A stretch of 64,000 bases of DNA from Colimorpha_A sp900556615 (GCA_963598415.1 CAVBUH010000043.1:124001-188000), one strand, 5' to 3'; counted from the stretch's first letter, positions 17,675 through 27,334 are shown. A program made the numbers and translations. The notes: a model not told the origin generated them from the letters alone.

Positions 17675-18268
17675 ATAGCCGCAAGAAACAATTCAAAGGA
17701 AATGGCAATTAATGAGGCCATCTCTTCTCTTCAGGGCTTCAGTCGCTCAAAACAGGTCAGAGTAATCGGCTCAGACGGCGAGCAGCTTGGTGTTATCGCC
17801 CTTTCGACAGCACAGAATATGGCTTATGACAGGGGACTTGATCTTGTTCTCATCGCACCGCAGGGAGAACCGCCGGTGTGCAGAATTATGGATTATGGAA
17901 AGTTCCGCTTCGAGCGTGATAAAAAGGAAAAGGAAGCTCGTAAAAAGCAGCAGATTGTCGAGACTAAGGAGGTTCAGCTCTCCTGTCATATCGACGTGAA
18001 TGACTTTAATACGAAAGTAAACCATGCGCTGCGTTTTCTCGGAAACGGCGACAAGGTCAGAGTCATGGTGAAGTTCAGAGGACGTCAGCTCAGTCATCCC
18101 GAGCTTGGAACAGAGCTTCTCAAAAAATTTGAACAGGCATGCGCTGAAAAGGGTACGGTCGATAAGACTCCCGCAATGGAGGGGCGTGCTATGATTATGT
18201 TCATTTCTCCGCTTAAACCTACCGCGTCAAAAGAAAAAAACAAGGCGGAGTCCAGCGCGGAAAAATAA
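17675..18268 (+). CDS. infC: Translation initiation factor IF-3 with ATA start codon
   Basis: IF-3 binds the 30S subunit and enforces initiator tRNA and start codon choice. The 197-residue protein has the N-domain (INEAISSLQGFSRSKQVRVIG, LDLVLIAPQGEPPVCRIMDYGKF), the lysine-rich linker (RDKKEKEARKKQQ) and the C-domain (VQLSCHIDVNDFNTKVNHAL; MVKFRGRQLSHPELG). I place the start at ATA (17675-17677), seven bases after GGAGGTG. The ATG at 17702 has its only purine-rich tract one base away and a frame extending upstream has no signal. Rare AUU/AUA starts are an established autoregulatory device for infC. rpmI and rplT follow in the conserved order. Confidence 0.92.
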   Translation: MAARNNSKEMAINEAISSLQGFSRSKQVRVIGSDGEQLGVIALSTAQNMAYDRGLDLVLIAPQGEPPVCRIMDYGKFRFERDKKEKEARKKQQIVETKEVQLSCHIDVNDFNTKVNHALRFLGNGDKVRVMVKFRGRQLSHPELGTELLKKFEQACAEKGTVDKTPAMEGRAMIMFISPLKPTASKEKNKAESSAEK

Positions 18269-18360
18269 CACGTCCGATAAGAACGTGCGGAGCAGCTTCG
18301 ACGGCGACCGAAGCTTGCTTGTCATCAAAAATTCAGCGTCGTCGGGAAACGGAATCGAAA

Positions 18361-18558
18361 ATGGGAAAGGTTAAAACACATAAGGCAGCATCCAAAAGAT
18401 TTACTCTTACCAAAAGCGGTAAGGTAAAGCTCAATCATACCAATCGACGTCATAAGCTCGGTTTAAAAACCGCAAAGCGCAAGAGACAGCTCAGAAAATC
18501 CGGTTATCTCAGCGAGAGCATGGCTCCCAATATCAGAACTCTCCTGCCCCGCAGCTGA
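18361..18558 (+). CDS. rpmI: 50S ribosomal protein L35
   Basis: A 65-residue, very basic protein beginning MGKVKTHKAASKRF and containing NHTNRRHKLGLKT, as expected for bL35. The start is fixed by family similarity; upstream in-frame codons are not conserved. It lies between infC and rplT. Confidence 0.96.
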   Translation: MGKVKTHKAASKRFTLTKSGKVKLNHTNRRHKLGLKTAKRKRQLRKSGYLSESMAPNIRTLLPRS

Positions 18559-18594
18559 GTCGCAACAATACGGTAATTACAGGAGGAAGAAGAA

Positions 18595-18948
18595 ATGGCA
18601 AGAGTTAAGGGCGCTGTAATGACGCGCAAAAGAAGAAATAAAGTTCTGAAGCTCGCAAAGGGATATTGGGGCGCAAAGTCCAAGCACTTCAAGATGGCGA
18701 AACAGGCCGTAATGAAGAGCGGTAATTATGCTTTTGCAGGAAGAAAAATGAAGAAAAGAGACTTCCGTTCTCTTTGGATTACCCGTATCTCCGCTCAGGC
18801 GAAGGTTAACGGAATCAATTATTCGCAGCTTATGCATGGCTTGAGGCTTGCAGGAATAAATCTCAACAGAAAGATGCTGGCGGAGCTTGCCGTGTCTGAT
18901 AAGGACGCTTTTGCTGCTCTTGTTGAGAAGGCGAAGGCTGCTCTTTGA
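18595..18948 (+). CDS. rplT: 50S ribosomal protein L20
   Basis: The 117-residue bL20 with MARVKGAVMTRKRRNKVLKLAKGYW split across its conserved N-terminal extension, and GLRLAGINLNRKMLAELAV near the C-terminus. AGGAGG precedes the ATG. L20 is the likely autoregulator of the operon through the infC leader. A clear terminator follows. Confidence 0.97.
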   Translation: MARVKGAVMTRKRRNKVLKLAKGYWGAKSKHFKMAKQAVMKSGNYAFAGRKMKKRDFRSLWITRISAQAKVNGINYSQLMHGLRLAGINLNRKMLAELAVSDKDAFAALVEKAKAAL

Positions 18949-18956
18949 TGAAAGCT

Positions 18957-18982
18957 CAAAACCCGGTTTTGCCGGGTTTTTG
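18957..18982 (+). terminator. Terminator of infC-rpmI-rplT
   Basis: AAACCCGG and CCGGGTTTTT arms around TTTTG, starting nine bases after the rplT stop. Confidence 0.85.
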
Positions 18983-19001
18983 ATTTATTAAGGTGAAAGT
19001 T

Positions 19002-19799
19002 ATGCTTATAACCTCCCGCTCAAATCCGGCTGTTGTCGCGGCGGCCGCGCTTCATGATAAAAAATACCGCGACGAACAGCATTTGTTTCTTTTTGAGGGA
19101 ATAAAGCTCTTCAGAGAAGCGGTGCTTTCCGGAATCGATATTGTATCTGTTTTTACTTCAGAAAAAAATCTCCCGTTTTGCCGGGAGATGCTTCCAGGAA
19201 AAGATATTATACAGGTTTCCGATTCGGTTATCGAAAAGTTATCAACCGAAAAATCTCCTCAGGGAGTAATTTGTGTTGCAAAATATATTGACAAAATTCA
19301 CAATTTAAATAAAATATATACTATGAAGGATTTTATTTCCCGGGATAGGCGTATTATGATACTGTCCTCTTTGCGCGATCCCGGCAATCTCGGCACTGTT
19401 ATTCGTACCGCTTCGGCTTTTGGAACAGATGAACTTATTCTGTCGGCGGATTGTGCTGATATTTATAATCCGAAAACCGTTCGTGCCGCGATGGGGACTC
19501 TGTTCCGTCAGAGAATCACTTATGCAGCTAATCTCCGCGACGCTGTGATAATGATGAAGAAGGCGGGTTATAATGTTTGTGCGGCAGTCCTTGACAGAGA
19601 GTCGGAGCGGCTTGACAAAATGAAAATTACTTCAAAAACCGCTTTTGTAATTGGAAACGAGGGACACGGTATCTCTCCCGATATTATCGAGGCTGCGGGA
19701 AGTAAGGTATATATTCCGATGGAAGATGGCGTCGAGTCTCTTAATGCAGCAGCAGCAGCCGCGGTATTTATGTGGCAGATGAAAATTTCTGTTTTATAG
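19002..19799 (+). CDS. TrmH/SpoU-family RNA 2'-O-methyltransferase
   Basis: A 265-residue SPOUT methyltransferase that would transfer a methyl group from AdoMet to a ribose 2'-OH of rRNA or tRNA. An N-terminal substrate-binding domain (HLFLFEGIKLFREAV) precedes the knotted catalytic domain with motif 1 DPGNLGTVIRTASAFG, motif 2 FVIGNEGHGIS and motif 3 IPMEDGVESLNAAAAAAVF. This is commonly found after rplT in Clostridia. The ATG at 19002 has AAGGTG six bases upstream; a GTG three codons earlier overlaps that site. The target nucleotide cannot be inferred. Confidence 0.88.
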   Translation: MLITSRSNPAVVAAAALHDKKYRDEQHLFLFEGIKLFREAVLSGIDIVSVFTSEKNLPFCREMLPGKDIIQVSDSVIEKLSTEKSPQGVICVAKYIDKIHNLNKIYTMKDFISRDRRIMILSSLRDPGNLGTVIRTASAFGTDELILSADCADIYNPKTVRAAMGTLFRQRITYAANLRDAVIMMKKAGYNVCAAVLDRESERLDKMKITSKTAFVIGNEGHGISPDIIEAAGSKVYIPMEDGVESLNAAAAAAVFMWQMKISVL

Positions 19800-19969
19800 G
19801 GATTTCGAATTATCCGACCGGCGTTTTGTCAGGAGGCTTTACGGCAATTGCATGTCTGCGAGGCATAGCGGAAAGCCGATGCGTATATCCGTTTATGATG
19901 AAATCCGAACGGAATTGGCGGCGGCAGAAGAAAATAGTTTATCTGATTATAGATTGATCGGAGGAAGTT

Positions 19970-21271
19970 ATGACGGAGGATAAAACCCTATTTTGGCTTT
20001 GGCTGAGTCTTATCTGCGGTCCGGGAAGCAAAAGCGCCGACAGCTTGCTTGAGAGCTTTGGAGGCTCGGTTTCCGATATTTATGAGGCGGGTGAAAAAGA
20101 GTATTCCGCTTTCCCAGAAATAGGGAAACAGCTTAGGGATAAGCTGTGTGGTAAATCGCTTGCTGCAGCAAAGGAGATATTCGCTTTTTGCCGCAATGAA
20201 GGAGTGGGGATTCTTACGCCGGAGTCGATTCTCTATCCGGCAAGACTCGCCAGAATCAGAAATAAACCTTTAGTTTTATATTACAAGGGAATACTCCGCG
20301 ATCTTGAACCGGAGGTCTGTATTGCCGAAGTGGGAACGAGACATATGTCGGAATACGGCAGCCATTCCTCTTATTCCATGGCTTATGATTTGGCTAAAGC
20401 GGGAGCCGTTGTCGTAAGCGGTATGGCAAAAGGTGTTGACGGCATGGCGCACAGGGGAGCACTTGATGCCGGCGGTTATACCGTTGCTGTGTTGGGAAAC
20501 GGGATCGACCGTGCGTATCCGAGCGAACATTTGCCGCTTATGAAAGAAATCATCAAAAACGGTGTTGTCATAACGGAATACAAGCCATTCACTGCGCCTA
20601 ACGGCTTTAATTTTCCGTTGAGAAACCGAATTATCAGCGGGCTTTCCCAGGGGACTGTTGTAATTGAGGCGCCCTCGTCAAGCGGTGCTCTTATCACCGC
20701 CGATTATGCTGTGGGACAGGGAAGGGATATTTTTGCCCTCCCCGGGAAGGTCGGGGAACTGAACAGTGGCGGTACGAATCAGCTTATAAAAAACGGAGCG
20801 AAAATAATTACTTGTGCTGCCGACGTCCTTCTTGAATATCAGACGCTGTATAGTAATAAAATAAATTTGAATAATATACCGTCTATCAAGTCATCAAGCT
20901 TCAGAAGTCCCCTTGATTTGAAAGTTGCTGCACCGAAACCCAGTTTATCCAAAGGCGGACTTTCTGAAAAAGCAGCCTGCCGTGTGGCGGAGAAATCGGA
21001 AAAAGCGATGGAAACTGCAGATCTCCGTAAGAGAACAGACAGAACCCCCGCAACGAAAGAGTCCATGGAACAGTTTTCTGATCTTCCGGAAGATCAAAGA
21101 AAGATTTTATCTTTACTTTTACAGAAAAAGCGGCTCGGTTCTGACGATATTGCCGGGCAGACCGGAATGGCCGTGGGGCAGGTTCTTGCTGCACTTACCA
21201 TGCTTGAAATATCGGGGTATATTATGGCTCTGCCGGGTGGAATCTATACGATAACCCATGAGCGTGATTGA
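19970..21271 (+). CDS. dprA: DNA-processing protein DprA
   Basis: DprA loads RecA on incoming single-stranded DNA during natural transformation. The 433-residue protein has an N-terminal helical region (GPGSKSADSLLESFGG), the Rossmann-like DprA core (VSGMAKGVDGMAHRGALDAG; VLGNGIDRAYPSEH; FPLRNRIISGLSQGTVVIEA; DIFALPGKVGELNSGGTNQLI) and a C-terminal winged-helix segment (LLQKKRLGSDDIAGQTGM). GGAGGAAGTT precedes the ATG. It heads toward topA, the usual neighbour, but two element A copies lie between them. The 170 bases before it contain no supportable gene. Confidence 0.94.
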   Translation: MTEDKTLFWLWLSLICGPGSKSADSLLESFGGSVSDIYEAGEKEYSAFPEIGKQLRDKLCGKSLAAAKEIFAFCRNEGVGILTPESILYPARLARIRNKPLVLYYKGILRDLEPEVCIAEVGTRHMSEYGSHSSYSMAYDLAKAGAVVVSGMAKGVDGMAHRGALDAGGYTVAVLGNGIDRAYPSEHLPLMKEIIKNGVVITEYKPFTAPNGFNFPLRNRIISGLSQGTVVIEAPSSSGALITADYAVGQGRDIFALPGKVGELNSGGTNQLIKNGAKIITCAADVLLEYQTLYSNKINLNNIPSIKSSSFRSPLDLKVAAPKPSLSKGGLSEKAACRVAEKSEKAMETADLRKRTDRTPATKESMEQFSDLPEDQRKILSLLLQKKRLGSDDIAGQTGMAVGQVLAALTMLEISGYIMALPGGIYTITHERD

Positions 21272-21285
21272 GAAACGGATATATC

Positions 21286-21467
21286 TTAAGGCAATACCGC
21301 ACAATGGTTGTTGTGCAGTTGCGCCGCCGGATTTTTCGTCAGACAATACAAATTGAGGAGGCAAGAGTGACTCCTCTGCCGACGAAATTTGTGAAGGTTG
21401 ACGGAATAGATGCAAGCAAATGCGCAATAAAAAGGCGTTAGCTGTGCACCCGACGGTATTGCCTTAA
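21286..21467 (+). repeat. Element A copy 7
   Basis: Full-length, well-conserved copy useful as a family reference: TTAAGGCAATACCGC left, GACGGTATTGCCTTAA right, GCACAA/TTGTGC hairpin at the left end. Confidence 0.93.
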
Positions 21468-21559
21468 GCCCTTAGTGCAGCAGAGTTCTGATGCCCCGGG
21501 AACTTATTCAGGCGCAAAGCATTACTTTTTTGAGCGGCGATATTGTTCCGCAGATTACT

Positions 21560-21730
21560 TTAAGGCAGCACCGCCCGGTTTACGGCTTGCACCTTGACGG
21601 CACATTTTCCTGTTCCGCCGCACTTCCAAATTTCGTCGGCAGAGGAACTGCTTATGTTTCCTCAATGTGTGTCGTTTGACGAAAATATGACTTCGCAGAT
21701 CTACCGTTGGAACCTACGGTATTGCCTTAA
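21560..21730 (-). repeat. Element A copy 8
   Basis: Opposite orientation to A7 and of the alternative subtype, with CGCAGATCTACCGTTGGAACC in its right arm. Ends TTAAGGCAGCACCGCC and GGTATTGCCTTAA. It ends 28 bases before the topA start, so topA is transcribed through it or from its edge. Confidence 0.85.
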
Positions 21731-21758
21731 ATCTCAATAAGGAGTTTTCACTTAATCA

Positions 21759-24023
21759 ATGGCTAATCTTGTAATTATTGAATCACCGTACAAAGCTCCC
21801 ACGATAAAAAATTATCTGGGTTCAAATTATAAGGTCGTCGCCTCCAAGGGGCATTTGCGCGATCTTCCCAAAAGTACGCTCGGTGTTGACATAGAGAACG
21901 GCTTCGAAGCCCATTATATCAATATCAGGGGTAAGGGCGATATTATCAAAGAGCTTAAAAAGGAGGCAAAAAACGCTTCCAAAATTTATTTTGCAACCGA
22001 CCCAGACCGTGAGGGAGAGGCAATTTCATGGCATCTTGCCAATGTACTCGGCATACCGATCGAACAAACAAAACGCATAACCTTCAATGAGCTTACCAAA
22101 ACGGCGATTAAAAACTCGATAAAAGAACCGCGCAATATCGACATAGAGCTTGTTAATTCCCAGCAGGCAAGACGGATTCTTGATCGAATCGTGGGCTATA
22201 AGCTTTCTCCGTTTCTATGGAAGACCGTGCGTTCGGGGCTTTCTGCCGGACGTGTGCAGTCCGTTGCCGCAAGAATTATCGTAGAGCGCGAGCGGGAGAT
22301 CAGAGCCTTTATTCCCGAGGAATATTGGACGGTAGATGCGACGCTTGAAAATCAGAGAGGAGAATATCTTTCTGCTCATTTCTTCGGAGCAAACGGAGAA
22401 AAACTGGAAATAAAGGATAAAGCCTCTGCTGAAAGAATCGTCGGAGCGGTATCGGGGAAGCCCTTTACTGTAGTTTCCCTTAAAAAAGCGGTCAGGACAC
22501 GCAATCCTGCTCCTCCCTTTACCACCTCCACTATGCAGCAGGAGGCTTCCAAAAAGCTCGGATTTCAGTCTCAGCGGATTATGAAGGTTGCGCAGGAGCT
22601 TTACGAGGGTATCAATCTCGGTTCGGCAAACGGCGGCGTTCAGGGACTTATTACCTATATGAGAACCGACTCTCTTCGTATTTCATCAGAGGCAAGCGCT
22701 GCTGCGAAAGAATATATTTGCGGAAAATACGGGGACAGATACTATCCTGAGGTTGCCAGAGCATATAAATCAAAGGCGAATGCACAGGACGCCCATGAAG
22801 CTATTCGCCCATCCAATCTGAAATTCGATCCCGATTCCATCAAAAAACAGCTTACCTCCGATCAGTATAAGCTGTATAAGCTGATATGGAATCGTTTTAT
22901 TGCAAGTCAGATGGCGTCTGCCGAGCTTGATACGGTAAGCGCCGAGCTTGATGCAGGAGGTTATTCTTTCCGTGCTTCCGGTTCCGTTATCCGCTTTCAG
23001 GGCTATATGACTGTTTATGATTACGGCGAAGAGGGAGATGAGAGTGACAATAAAAAGGTGAAGCTGCCGGAGCTTTCTGAGGGAGAAGCGCTTCGCTGTG
23101 AAAAGCTGATTCCCGAGCAGCATTTTACGGAGCCTCCGGCAAGATATAATGAAGGGTCGCTTGTCAAATTTCTTGAGGAAAAGGGGATAGGCAGACCGAG
23201 TACCTTTGCGACGATCATTAGTACCATCATTTCAAGAGGATATGTAGAGCGGGATGGAAAAATACTGAAGCCGACGCCGCTCGGAGAGCTTACGACCGAT
23301 ATGATGAAGAAATATTTCCCGGATATCGTCGATTATGCTTTTACTGCGCAGATGGAAGATGAGCTTGACAGTATAGCGAACGGAAGCGTCGATATGAAAA
23401 CGGTTCTTGAACAGTTTTACGGCGATTTTGAAAAGGATCTCGATAATGCCGAAAAAACGGTATCAAAGGAGGATATTGTCGTTCCCGAACAGGAGACGGA
23501 TATTACCTGCGAAAAATGCGGAGCAAGAATGGTTGTGAAGCAGGGACGTTTCGGAAAATTTGCCGCCTGTCCGAATTATCCCGAATGTAAAAACACCAAG
23601 CCGATCGGAAAAGACGGGAAAGTTATTGAAAAGGACGAAACGCCTCCCGAAAAAACCGGAGAGATATGCAGTCTCTGCGGCGGAGAAATGCTGAAGCGCC
23701 ACGGACGGTACGGCGATTTCATCGCCTGCTCCAATTATCCGAAATGCAAGAATACCAGACAGATTTTAAAGACCATCGGAGTTGCATGCCCAAAGTGCGG
23801 CGCGCAGCTTGCGGTCAGAACAGGAAAAAAACGCAGTGTTTTCTATTCCTGCGAGAGACATCCTGATTGTGATTTTGTTTCATGGGATATGCCGACGAAT
23901 GAAAAATGTCCCGTTTGCGGGAATATGCTGTATGTCAAAAAAGGCAAAAAGCAGCTGATATGTCATGAAAAGGAGTGCGGATTCAAAAAGGATCTGCCTG
24001 AAAACGGGAATGAGCAGAGCTGA
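21759..24023 (+). CDS. topA: DNA topoisomerase I
   Basis: The 754-residue type IA enzyme relaxes negative supercoils. TOPRIM domain: NLVIIESPYKAPTI, ASKGHLRDLPKS and DPDREGEAISWH; active-site tyrosine Tyr300 in GLITYMRTDS; EKGIGRPSTFATII follows. The C-terminus carries several C4 zinc modules (CEKCGARM...CPNYPEC; CSLCGGEM...CSNYPKC; CPKCGAQL...CERHPDC; CPVCGNM...C). The nearest purine-rich site (AAGGAG) is about 14 bases from the ATG, a long spacing. trmFO overlaps its end by 14 bases. Confidence 0.96.
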   Translation: MANLVIIESPYKAPTIKNYLGSNYKVVASKGHLRDLPKSTLGVDIENGFEAHYINIRGKGDIIKELKKEAKNASKIYFATDPDREGEAISWHLANVLGIPIEQTKRITFNELTKTAIKNSIKEPRNIDIELVNSQQARRILDRIVGYKLSPFLWKTVRSGLSAGRVQSVAARIIVEREREIRAFIPEEYWTVDATLENQRGEYLSAHFFGANGEKLEIKDKASAERIVGAVSGKPFTVVSLKKAVRTRNPAPPFTTSTMQQEASKKLGFQSQRIMKVAQELYEGINLGSANGGVQGLITYMRTDSLRISSEASAAAKEYICGKYGDRYYPEVARAYKSKANAQDAHEAIRPSNLKFDPDSIKKQLTSDQYKLYKLIWNRFIASQMASAELDTVSAELDAGGYSFRASGSVIRFQGYMTVYDYGEEGDESDNKKVKLPELSEGEALRCEKLIPEQHFTEPPARYNEGSLVKFLEEKGIGRPSTFATIISTIISRGYVERDGKILKPTPLGELTTDMMKKYFPDIVDYAFTAQMEDELDSIANGSVDMKTVLEQFYGDFEKDLDNAEKTVSKEDIVVPEQETDITCEKCGARMVVKQGRFGKFAACPNYPECKNTKPIGKDGKVIEKDETPPEKTGEICSLCGGEMLKRHGRYGDFIACSNYPKCKNTRQILKTIGVACPKCGAQLAVRTGKKRSVFYSCERHPDCDFVSWDMPTNEKCPVCGNMLYVKKGKKQLICHEKECGFKKDLPENGNEQS

Positions 24024-25371
24024 TTATATAACGGTAATCGGCGCGGGACTCGCCGGTTCGGAAGCGGCTTGGCAGGCCGCGGAAGCAGGGGTTCGTGTGA
24101 AGCTGTTTGAAATGAAGCCGAAAAAGTATACTCCTGCTCATAAGTATGAAGGCTTTGCTGAACTTGTATGTTCCAATTCGCTGCGTTCTGCTCAATTTAC
24201 GAATGCGATCGGTCTTTTAAAGGAAGAGCTTCGCCGTCTCGGATCCCTGATTATGGAGGCTGCGGATAACAACGCTGTACCGGCAGGCGCCGCCCTTGCT
24301 GTGGATAGATATGCGTTTTCAGACTATATTACCAAGAAGCTTCGTTCTCATCCGCGTATTGAGATTATATCGGAGGAAATGACGGACATTCCCGAAGGAA
24401 TTACGGTTGTGGCGAGCGGTCCGCTCACCTCAGGCGCTCTTGCGGATCGGATAAGAGAATATCTCGGAGAGGGTTATCTCAGCTTCTTTGACGCAGCGGC
24501 ACCTATTGTGGATTTTAGCACCGTCGATATGAGTAAGGCATATTTTGCGTCGAGATACGGCAAGGGCGAAGCATCATATATAAACTGTCCGATGGAAAGG
24601 GACGATTACGAACGCTTTTATGAAGCGCTTATTACGGCGGAAGAGGCGCAGCTTAAGGATTTTGACCGTGAGCTTCAGAAGGAGCTTAAGGTTTTTGAAG
24701 GCTGCATGCCGGTTGAGATTATGGCCCAAAGAGGTCATGATACGCTTCTTTACGGTCCGCTCAAGCCTGTCGGGCTTCCTTATCCCGGAACAGACAGAGA
24801 GCCGTATGCCGTCATTCAGCTTCGTGCCGAAAATTCGGCGGGGACAATGTATAATCTTGTCGGCTTTCAGACGCATCTTACTTTTGAGGCGCAGAGACGC
24901 GTGTTCAGAATGATCCCCGGTCTTGAGAATGCCGAATTTCTGCGATATGGCGTTATGCACAGAAATACCTACCTCAATTCACCGAAGCTTCTTGCGGGAG
25001 ATTATTCGCTGAAATCCTGCCCCGATGTTTTTTTTGCCGGACAGATGACGGGGGTGGAGGGGTATATAGAATCGGCATCCTCAGGCTGGCTTGCGGGAAT
25101 TAATGCGGCAAAAAGAGCAAGAGGGGAATCCCCTTTTATACCGGAAAAAATCAGTGTGATCGGAGCGCTTTCCGGTTATATTTCGGACAGAACGGTTACC
25201 GCTTTTCAGCCGATGAACGCAAATTTCGGGATAGTAGAGCCTCTCGGCTACAGAATAAAGGGAGGCAAGACTGCAAAAAACGAGGCGCTTGCAAGGCGCT
25301 CGCTTGATTATATCGATTCGCTAAAGAAGACGGTATGCGGAAACTGTCGTACCGCGGTAAGCATAGAATAA
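24010..25371 (+). CDS. trmFO: tRNA (uracil-54-C5)-methyltransferase, folate/FAD-dependent
   Basis: TrmFO makes ribothymidine 54 in tRNA using methylene-tetrahydrofolate and FADH2. The 453-residue protein starts with the FAD-binding ADYITVIGAGLAGSEAAWQ, followed by FEMKPKKYTPAH, ELVCSNSLRS (catalytic cysteine region), DRYAFSDYIT and C-terminal GQMTGVEGYIESASSGW and FQPMNANFGI. The start ATG overlaps the end of topA, implying translational coupling; this topA-trmFO order is common in Firmicutes. Confidence 0.95.
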   Translation: MSRADYITVIGAGLAGSEAAWQAAEAGVRVKLFEMKPKKYTPAHKYEGFAELVCSNSLRSAQFTNAIGLLKEELRRLGSLIMEAADNNAVPAGAALAVDRYAFSDYITKKLRSHPRIEIISEEMTDIPEGITVVASGPLTSGALADRIREYLGEGYLSFFDAAAPIVDFSTVDMSKAYFASRYGKGEASYINCPMERDDYERFYEALITAEEAQLKDFDRELQKELKVFEGCMPVEIMAQRGHDTLLYGPLKPVGLPYPGTDREPYAVIQLRAENSAGTMYNLVGFQTHLTFEAQRRVFRMIPGLENAEFLRYGVMHRNTYLNSPKLLAGDYSLKSCPDVFFAGQMTGVEGYIESASSGWLAGINAAKRARGESPFIPEKISVIGALSGYISDRTVTAFQPMNANFGIVEPLGYRIKGGKTAKNEALARRSLDYIDSLKKTVCGNCRTAVSIE

Positions 25372-25481
25372 GTGCTAAATTATAACGAATATATGGTTTT
25401 CGGCGCTCTTTTATAAAATCTGAACGGTTCGGATAGTGATGTCCGAAGTCAAAATAAGACAGCTACAAAAGGAAAAAACAT

Positions 25482-26507
25482 ATGAAAATTCTGATAGATA
25501 TCATGAGCGGAGACAAAGCACCGCTGGAACAGCTTTGCGGAGCAGTGCAGGCAGCGGTGGAAACTCCTTCCGTATCTTTTGCTTTTATCGGAAACGAAGA
25601 TATTATTCGTGCCGTTGCAACGGCAAGAGGGTTGAATGTTGATCTGCCCAATATAGAGCTTGTTCATACCTCTGAGGTTGTAACGATGGAGGACGCTCCG
25701 CTCAGCGTAGTGCGGGAAAAAAAGGATTCTTCGATGGGAACGGGACTTAAAATGCTTGCGGAGGGGAACGGCGATGCTTTTGTAAGCGCCGGAAACACCG
25801 GGGCGCTCCATGCGGGTTCCACTCTTATCGTAAGACGAATAAAGGGAATACAAAAATCAGCTATCGCAACGGTTTTGCCCTATCAGAATCCAACTCTTCT
25901 TATCGACAGCGGAGCCAATATCGAAATCTTTCCTGAGACATATGTTCAGTTTGCAAAAATGGGAAGTATTTATATGAACAAAATACTGCATGTGGATAAT
26001 CCGCGAATAGGACTTCTCAATATCGGCGCGGAGCGTGCAAAGGGGACTAAAACCGTTGTGGAAGCGTATCCCTTGCTTGAAGAAGCTCCCGGTATCAATT
26101 TTATCGGTAATGTTGAGGGAAAGGAGCTTCCGATGGGAGCTTGCGATGTGCTTGTCTGCGATGGCTTTACCGGAAATATCGTATTGAAGCTGACAGAAGG
26201 CTGTGCTGCTTATTTGATGAAAAAGCTTAAGGATGTTTTCAACGAAAATCCTGTCACAAAAGTATCGGCACTCGGCGTAAAGAACGGTTTAAAGCGGATG
26301 AAAAAGGACTTTGATGCTTCCGAGTACGGAGGCGCACCGATACTCGGCTTATCCAAAACCGTTATAAAAGCACACGGGGGTTCGGACGCTACGGCAATCA
26401 GAAATGCCGTACGTCAAGCTATTAGCTGTGTGGAAAACAATGTTATTTATGAAATCGCGAAGCTGGTCGTGCCAGAGCTTATACCGCGTGAAAAGGACGG
26501 TATCTGA
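25482..26507 (+). CDS. plsX: Phosphate acyltransferase PlsX
   Basis: PlsX converts acyl-ACP to acyl-phosphate for phospholipid synthesis. The 341-residue protein has IDIMSGDKAPLEQLCGAVQA, FVSAGNTGALHAGSTLIV, LIDSGANIEIFPETYVQFA and CDGFTGNIVLKLTEG, all family hallmarks. The 110-base upstream gap has a TTCGGA/TCCGAA hairpin at about 25427-25447; no FapR-like site is evident. The gene is followed by rnc without the acpP gene that often lies between them. Confidence 0.95.
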   Translation: MKILIDIMSGDKAPLEQLCGAVQAAVETPSVSFAFIGNEDIIRAVATARGLNVDLPNIELVHTSEVVTMEDAPLSVVREKKDSSMGTGLKMLAEGNGDAFVSAGNTGALHAGSTLIVRRIKGIQKSAIATVLPYQNPTLLIDSGANIEIFPETYVQFAKMGSIYMNKILHVDNPRIGLLNIGAERAKGTKTVVEAYPLLEEAPGINFIGNVEGKELPMGACDVLVCDGFTGNIVLKLTEGCAAYLMKKLKDVFNENPVTKVSALGVKNGLKRMKKDFDASEYGGAPILGLSKTVIKAHGGSDATAIRNAVRQAISCVENNVIYEIAKLVVPELIPREKDGI

Positions 26508-26603
26508 GAAAAAGCTGAACTGCCGTGCGCGATGTTTTCACGCTGAAAAGGGGTAGGAAGCGCACGGATGCGTTTTTGAAAACAAGCTTTCAGCAGGAAA
26601 GGA

Positions 26604-27326
26604 ATGGTTACAGAAATGAACAGGCAATATCCGTTTCCGACGGAAGGGCTTGAAAAGAAAATCAAATATACTTTTTCGGATAAAAAAAAGCTGGAGTTGG
26701 CGCTGACACATTCCTCCTATTCAAACGAGATGAAGGCAAAGGATATACAAACGGACAGCAACGAACGTCTTGAATTTCTTGGAGATTCCGTGCTGTCGTT
26801 TGTTACAAGCGAATATCTCTTTTCGGAGTTTTCTCGGCTCCCGGAGGGGGATTTGTCGAGAATTAGGGCGAGCGCGGTTTGTGAAAAGACGCTTCATAAG
26901 CTTGCTTCCGCAATAAATCTGGGAGATTATCTCCTTTTGGGACATGGGGAGGAGAATACAAACGGAAGAAATCGCCCTTCCATCTTAGCCGACGCCTTCG
27001 AGGCACTGCTTGCGGCAATGTATCTTGACGGAGGAATCGGACCTGTGAAAGCCTTTCTGCTTCCCCGTATCGTTGCGGAGGTTTCTGCGATTATGAGAAC
27101 GGGAAAGGATTTTGATTACAAAACCTCTCTGCAGCAGGTGATACAGCAGGAAAAAGGAGATATTCTTGAATATATTACCGTGAATGAGACGGGACCGGCT
27201 CATATGAGGGAATTTACCGTCGAAGCGAGGCTCAACGGCAATATTATCGGAAGAGGTGTCGGTACGACAAAGCGAGCCGCCGAGCAAAGTGCCGCTAAGG
27301 AAGCCTTGTCCCTCTTCGGAATCTGA
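26604..27326 (+). CDS. rnc: Ribonuclease III
   Basis: The 240-residue endonuclease processes rRNA precursors and other double-stranded RNA. The signature NERLEFLGDSVLSFVTSEY and the second acidic motif LADAFEALLAAMYLDGG supply the metal ligands, and a C-terminal dsRNA-binding domain (FTVEARLNGNIIGRGVGTTKRAAEQSAAKEAL, as separate blocks) completes it. GGAAAGGA lies directly upstream of the first ATG (26604); a second ATG four codons later is also possible. It is eight bases upstream of the radical SAM gene. Confidence 0.95.
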   Translation: MVTEMNRQYPFPTEGLEKKIKYTFSDKKKLELALTHSSYSNEMKAKDIQTDSNERLEFLGDSVLSFVTSEYLFSEFSRLPEGDLSRIRASAVCEKTLHKLASAINLGDYLLLGHGEENTNGRNRPSILADAFEALLAAMYLDGGIGPVKAFLLPRIVAEVSAIMRTGKDFDYKTSLQQVIQQEKGDILEYITVNETGPAHMREFTVEARLNGNIIGRGVGTTKRAAEQSAAKEALSLFGI

Positions 27327-27334
27327 GGCGGTAT

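Noticed and set aside
19772..19957. Short plus-strand frame between the methyltransferase and dprA
   Set aside because: Begins inside the methyltransferase gene in another frame, with no signal of its own.
21119..21427. Open frame through element A7 on the minus strand, with similar frames in A3 and others
   Set aside because: The same peptide appears wherever A is read in this frame because the DNA is repeated. There are no consistent starts, ribosome binding sites or lengths.
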